A DNA stretch of 64,000 nt, taken from contig CM071598.1 of assembly GCA_036435485.1 (NCBI GenBank), positions 109,407,148 to 109,471,147 of the forward strand. The letters run 5' to 3'. Position numbers and translations under genes: made by a program. The notes beneath the pieces were generated by a model. That model was not told where the DNA came from. It made no database searches and worked only from the letters and a program-made list of their open reading frames with translations. Origin of the DNA: Saposhnikovia divaricata. Taxonomy: Eukaryota > Streptophyta > Magnoliopsida > Apiales > Apiaceae. Positions 61,001 through 64,000 of this stretch are shown piece after piece. Position 1 is the first letter of the stretch. Each line of letters begins with the position of its first letter.

Positions 61001-61835
61001 CAGGTTTTGGAGAAGTTTTCAAGAATGTGTAGGGACCCGGCTGAACATGAGCACAGCCTACCACCCCCAGACAGATGGGCAAAGTGAAAGGACCATCCAA
61101 ACACTAGAGGATATGTTGAGAGTCTGCGCGATAGACTTCAAAGGGAGTTGGGATGATCACTTGCCATTGGTTGAGTTCTCCTATAATAACAGTTATCATT
61201 CAAGCATTGGGATGCCACCTTATGAGGCCCTTTATGGAAGAAAATGTCGATCTCCCTTGTATTGGGATGAAGTTGGAGAGCGGAAGATGCTCGGGCCCGA
61301 AGTGGTCCAACGAACTAAAGATGCAGTAGATTTAATCAGAGGACGGTTGGTAGCAGCCCAGGATCGACAAAAGAAATATGCCGACTTAGCTCGGAAAGGC
61401 AAGGAATACGAGGTAGGGGACCTAGTGTTCTTGAAAGTGTCACCTTGGAAAGGTTTAATGAGATTTGGGAAGAAAGGAAAGCTGAGTCCCAGATACATTG
61501 GACCATTTGAGATCTTGAGACGAATTGGGGAACTAGCTTATGAACTCGCATTGCCCCCGAATCTACAGCAGGTGCACAATGTGTTCCATGTTTCGATGCT
61601 GAGGAAGTATAATCCGGATGCTAAGCATATTGTAGAGTATGAGCAAGTGGACATGCAACCAGACCTGACCTATGTGGAGCAACCTGTGGAAATCATAGAC
61701 CGGAAAGAACAAGTGCTCCGAAACAAGGTCATTCAGCTAGTCAGAGTTTTGTGGCAGAACCACAATGTAGAAGAATCCACCTGGGAACTTGAAGGCGCAA
61801 TGCAAGAAAAGTACCCCCACTTGTTTTCAAACTGA
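58008..61835 (+). CDS. Tekay nucleocapsid-pol polyprotein with chromodomain, intact
   Basis: 1,275 residues without a stop. Zinc knuckles: a degenerate one at residues 58-69, then two CCHC at 76-89 and 99-112. Aspartic protease: DSGATKSF, Asp 166. RT: catalytic FIDDILIY, Asp 500 and 501. RNase H: YSDASHKGLG and TDHKSLKYI. Integrase: HHCC finger from His 867, then Asp 930 (MDFVVG), Asp 991 (SDRDPRF) and Glu 1027 (GQSERT), with 35 residues between the last two as expected. The GPY/F motif LSPRYIGPFE follows, and a C-terminal chromodomain-like region (VLWQNHNVEESTWELE) is placed as in Tekay/Del, where it guides integration to chromatin. All catalytic residues I can check are present. Confidence 0.96.
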   Translation: MGGRSAGGKPPTKFNRGAVSLPDRSVGFKPSASVSVSQGGHQSGMSRSNPSRPPLPLCATCGKRHSGVCNLKQINCYKCGRAGHHATACTTVIPNSTTCFQCGQRGHMRKDCPKSKPAASGASKVASNRPPTARTFNMSVQDAVRDTDVIAGTFSLNSVSANVLFDSGATKSFISRDFAHNLKLKTQQLRDSLQVEIANQEIVPVNQIHPDCKLEIGGRSFYVDLIPFKLGEFDVILGMDWLSRNDAQIDCKGKKVKLKTPGKKEIVFKGMRQTQKILTMAQTKRLLRKGNEAYLAYVIDTQKEVPRLQDILVVNEFEDVFPQDLPGLPPDRVIDFAIELAPGTAPVSKAPYRLAPVEMKELAKQLQELLDKGMIRPSVSPWGAPVLFVKKKDGSMRLCIDYRELNKLTIKNKYPLPRIDDLFDQLRGAEYFSKIDLRTGYHQLKIKPEDIPKTAFRTRYGHYEFLVMSFGLTNAPAAFMDLMNRVFKEYLDKFVIVFIDDILIYSKTEAEHAEHLRITLEILRKEQLYAKFSKCEFWKNEVQFLGHVINREGVLVDPSKIEAVSNWERPTTPTEVRSFIGLAGYYRRFVQDFAKLAAPLTRLTRKTEKFEWTEKCEKSFQELKKRLVTAPVLALPDGKGDFVIYSDASHKGLGCVLMQHGKVIAYASRQLKDYEVRYPTHDLELAAIVFALKIWRHYLYGEKCEIYTDHKSLKYIFTQKELNMRQRRWLELIKDYDCEIRYHPGKANVVADALSRKEKLKMITSEKELVKDFEKLEIEVKLPEEGQEKLMEIRIQPSLLEKIRLCQERMMEEEKNSTEELMTGEEIKCERDKEGIMRYTYRIWIPNVQELKDEILNEAHNSRYSVHPGSTKMYRDLKEYYWWPNMKKDVAEWVSRCLTCQRVKAEHQRPSGLLHPLEIPEWKWEHIAMDFVVGLPRTKANHDTIWVIVDRLTKSAHFLPINERYTVDRLVDIYLKEIVARHGVPVAIVSDRDPRFNSRFWRSFQECVGTRLNMSTAYHPQTDGQSERTIQTLEDMLRVCAIDFKGSWDDHLPLVEFSYNNSYHSSIGMPPYEALYGRKCRSPLYWDEVGERKMLGPEVVQRTKDAVDLIRGRLVAAQDRQKKYADLARKGKEYEVGDLVFLKVSPWKGLMRFGKKGKLSPRYIGPFEILRRIGELAYELALPPNLQQVHNVFHVSMLRKYNPDAKHIVEYEQVDMQPDLTYVEQPVEIIDRKEQVLRNKVIQLVRVLWQNHNVEESTWELEGAMQEKYPHLFSN

Positions 61836-61868
61836 TTCCGGGACGGAATCCTTTTAAGGAGGGGAGAC
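61836..61868 (+). promoter_or_regulatory. Tekay polypurine tract
   Basis: AAGGAGGGGAGAC (61856-61868) ends directly at the 3' LTR start, 33 bases after the pol stop. Confidence 0.88.
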
Positions 61869-64000
61869 TGTAAGAACCCAGATTTTTGATAGAATTAAAA
61901 CTTTTTAGTATGTAATAATATGGGAATGAATAGTGGTTATGACTGCGATGTAACGAATGTCTATTAAATGAATGGAATGGATTTGAATTCAATTATTTAC
62001 ATGTCATGCAGAATACTTTTGGTTGACGGCATAGGTAAGAATGATCTATCTCCTAAGGATATAAGTATATTACTTCAAGTAAGATTATTCTTGTGTCATC
62101 CAAATCAATATCTATTATAAGTCCAGCGGTTCCGTAAAAAGGTTAAGAAGCACTCGAGAGTGAACCAGGTTCATTTTCCTAATTATAGGAATTAAATAAA
62201 AATAAGTGATGAATAGTGATTTTGGTGGAATTTGGAATATTATTATAATAATGATATACCCGGTATTCGGAACGGATTTCTGAGTTCGTATTAGTGATCC
62301 AGGAAGAAAATAAGTGTATGTAAAAGCCGTCGGATTCAGAAAAAGAGCACTTTTATTTTCTCCGAGATTTCCCTGGACACTACAAGACTTAAGGAGTTAT
62401 AAAAGGGAATTAAGGAATTTAAATTCGAGAAGTATTAAGTAAGATGAAGAATAGTATTAGAAATATTAAGAAGGTTTTCGGTAAAACCCTAACTAGAAAC
62501 GAATGAGTTATTCCCTCGAACGATCAACGAACAAGCAAGGAAATTGAGTAATACCCGGACAAAGGAACGAATAAATAACCAAGAGACAAACAAGTGCAAT
62601 TGGTGGGAAAAGGAGAAACCCAAGTAACATCCTTATAAGTCAACTACAAGATGAGTGGTGTAATTGCATTCTTGCAAAAATGGAGTTGTTTGTTGTAGTG
62701 CCAACACTTGGCCCAATGAGGAAGCAACAAGTGGCACCATGGGATTGCCAACAACACATTAAAAGAGATGCATCCATTATATATGCAAGGGTTATACATG
62801 TATTAGCCATAAATCACCAAAACAAAACAAACCACCACCATTTTTCTCCATTTCTTCATAAAAATCTGCCCATTCTTAGCTAATTGGAAGTCCAACTTCC
62901 AACCATCACTTGTTCTTCAAATTTTTATGGTAAGTACTACATATCATGGTAATGATCTCCTAGAAATTTCAGCTTCAAATTCATCTTTTATCATTTTCAA
63001 ATAAATCATCAAAGATGATGATGAATAGTGTTCTTCATAAACTAACTTTTATTTCTTGATTTCTTTTGATTATTCAAGCTATACTAAGGCTAGATAAGGG
63101 CTAAACAAGGCTTGATAAGTTCATACATACACCAAGGAAGGTATACCACTCTTGAAAACCAAGCTCTTAGTTTAAGTTTTGGTATTTTAGATGAGTTATA
63201 TGGATTTAATGCATGTTTAGGACCTTAAGATTATGATTGGGATTTATTAAATGTGAAATTAGTTTAGATGAATGGAAAGACATTGCTTGGTCTTAGTTCA
63301 TGGTTGAATAACATGTAAATGTTGTTTGGAGTGGAAACTATGATTATTGGATGGTTTGAAATTTGGAAATCATGTAAACATAGCCGTCGTAATGCCCGAT
63401 TGTCGTTAGCCTTAAGAAACCGTGATTAGCAGTAGCATGAACACACTGTCCAGTCTCGGATTTTGCCATGAAAGGCTAGATTATGTTATAAGCTTCGTTT
63501 TGATATAAAGATCACGTGAAACGGACTTACGGTTTAGGATTTATGACTAAATTACTAAAAGTAGTTCGAATCCGTAAACAAAAGTTCGTAACTGAAATTG
63601 AACCCTCGTAAGCAATGTAACGTCATGGCGAATCTTGGTAAATAAATACTAGGGGTAAGAAGGAAGGTGTGAAAGAAAACCGTATGTCAAAAAGAGCATT
63701 TTTCGATTTATTAAAAATGTTCGAGTCAAGGTTAAACGAGAACGAACCCCTAAAAGACGACTCTTTTATAACTTTGGTAAAACGCTTAGAAAACGGGCGA
63801 TAAAACTCGGAGTAAAATATTGGTTCGTAACGATCAACCTTAGAACTCATATGACTTAAGTATGTCCCAAGTATAAGTGCAGTGACATGTCGTATTAACG
63901 AACGAATGTCGGGTCGGATCAGTGATAATAAGTAATCCACTAAAAGGGGTATAACGAGATGACTCGAGAACGTGTTTCGATTTAAGTATAACTTAACGTT
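61869..64000 (+). repeat. Tekay 3' LTR, first 2,132 bp
   Basis: It matches 51112-53243 almost exactly. The visible differences are single transitions near 62954, 63271, 63612 and 63882. The remainder lies beyond the window. Confidence 0.95.

Larger units (their letters stand above)
51112..64000 (+). mobile_element. young Tekay/Del chromovirus, 3' LTR truncated by window end
   Basis: In order: 5' LTR 51112-55651, PBS, extra ORF, gag, pol with chromodomain, polypurine tract, 3' LTR from 61869. Over the 2.13 kb of 3' LTR visible I count four differences from the 5' LTR, all transitions, so the insertion is recent. Pol is uninterrupted. The only evident defect is a frame change between gag and pol in a G run. 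The right target duplication is outside the window; the left flank is TGTAC. Confidence 0.95.

Overview
The window is plant nuclear DNA made almost entirely of nested LTR retrotransposons. I see no intact host gene, no rRNA or tRNA gene and no CRISPR array. The elements belong to plant-only lineages: SIRE-type Ty1/copia with a long extra ORF after pol, Tat/Retand-type Ty3/gypsy with a second RNase H and an antisense extra gene, and Tekay/Del chromoviruses with a chromodomain. This points to a flowering plant with a repeat-rich genome. The SIRE extra ORF resembles a family I associate with asterids, but that is weak evidence.

Layout. (1) 1-7989, + strand: the 3' part of a SIRE copia element (end of pol, a 4.8-kb ORF3 broken by one frameshift, polypurine tract, 3' LTR). 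(2) 7990-10239: AT-rich DNA with exon-like gene debris. (3) 10240-50580, + strand: a Tat/Retand gypsy element of about 11.9 kb once insertions are removed. It has both LTRs, a broken gag-pol and an antisense spliced gene. (4) Inside its integrase, 16999-45413, - strand: a complete but dead SIRE element. (5) Inside that element's 5' LTR, 28900-44375, - strand: a Tekay-related element with about 5.06-kb LTRs and decayed coding DNA, arranged abnormally because a 154-bp piece of the host LTR separates its two halves. (6) 50581-51111: a second copy of the gene debris. (7) 51112-64000, + strand: a young Tekay chromovirus with a 4.54-kb 5' LTR, an extra ORF before gag, gag, an intact pol, and a 3' LTR cut by the window end.

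LTR divergence counted by eye fits the nesting order: Tat pair about 2.4%, nested SIRE pair about 1.3%, innermost Tekay-like pair about 0.3%. The separate Tekay element is about 0.2% diverged.

How the parts work. In each element the LTRs drive and terminate transcription, the PBS and polypurine tract prime reverse transcription, gag builds the particle, and pol supplies protease, reverse transcriptase/RNase H and integrase. The unusual parts are the accessory genes. The SIRE ORF3 has its own promoter-like block of TTCnnGAA dyads plus a TATA box. The Tat element carries an antisense four-exon gene with its own TATA box. The Tekay family appears to encode a spliced acidic/basic protein whose first exon lies inside the LTR and whose intron spans the primer binding site. 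That last module is the best candidate for something undescribed.
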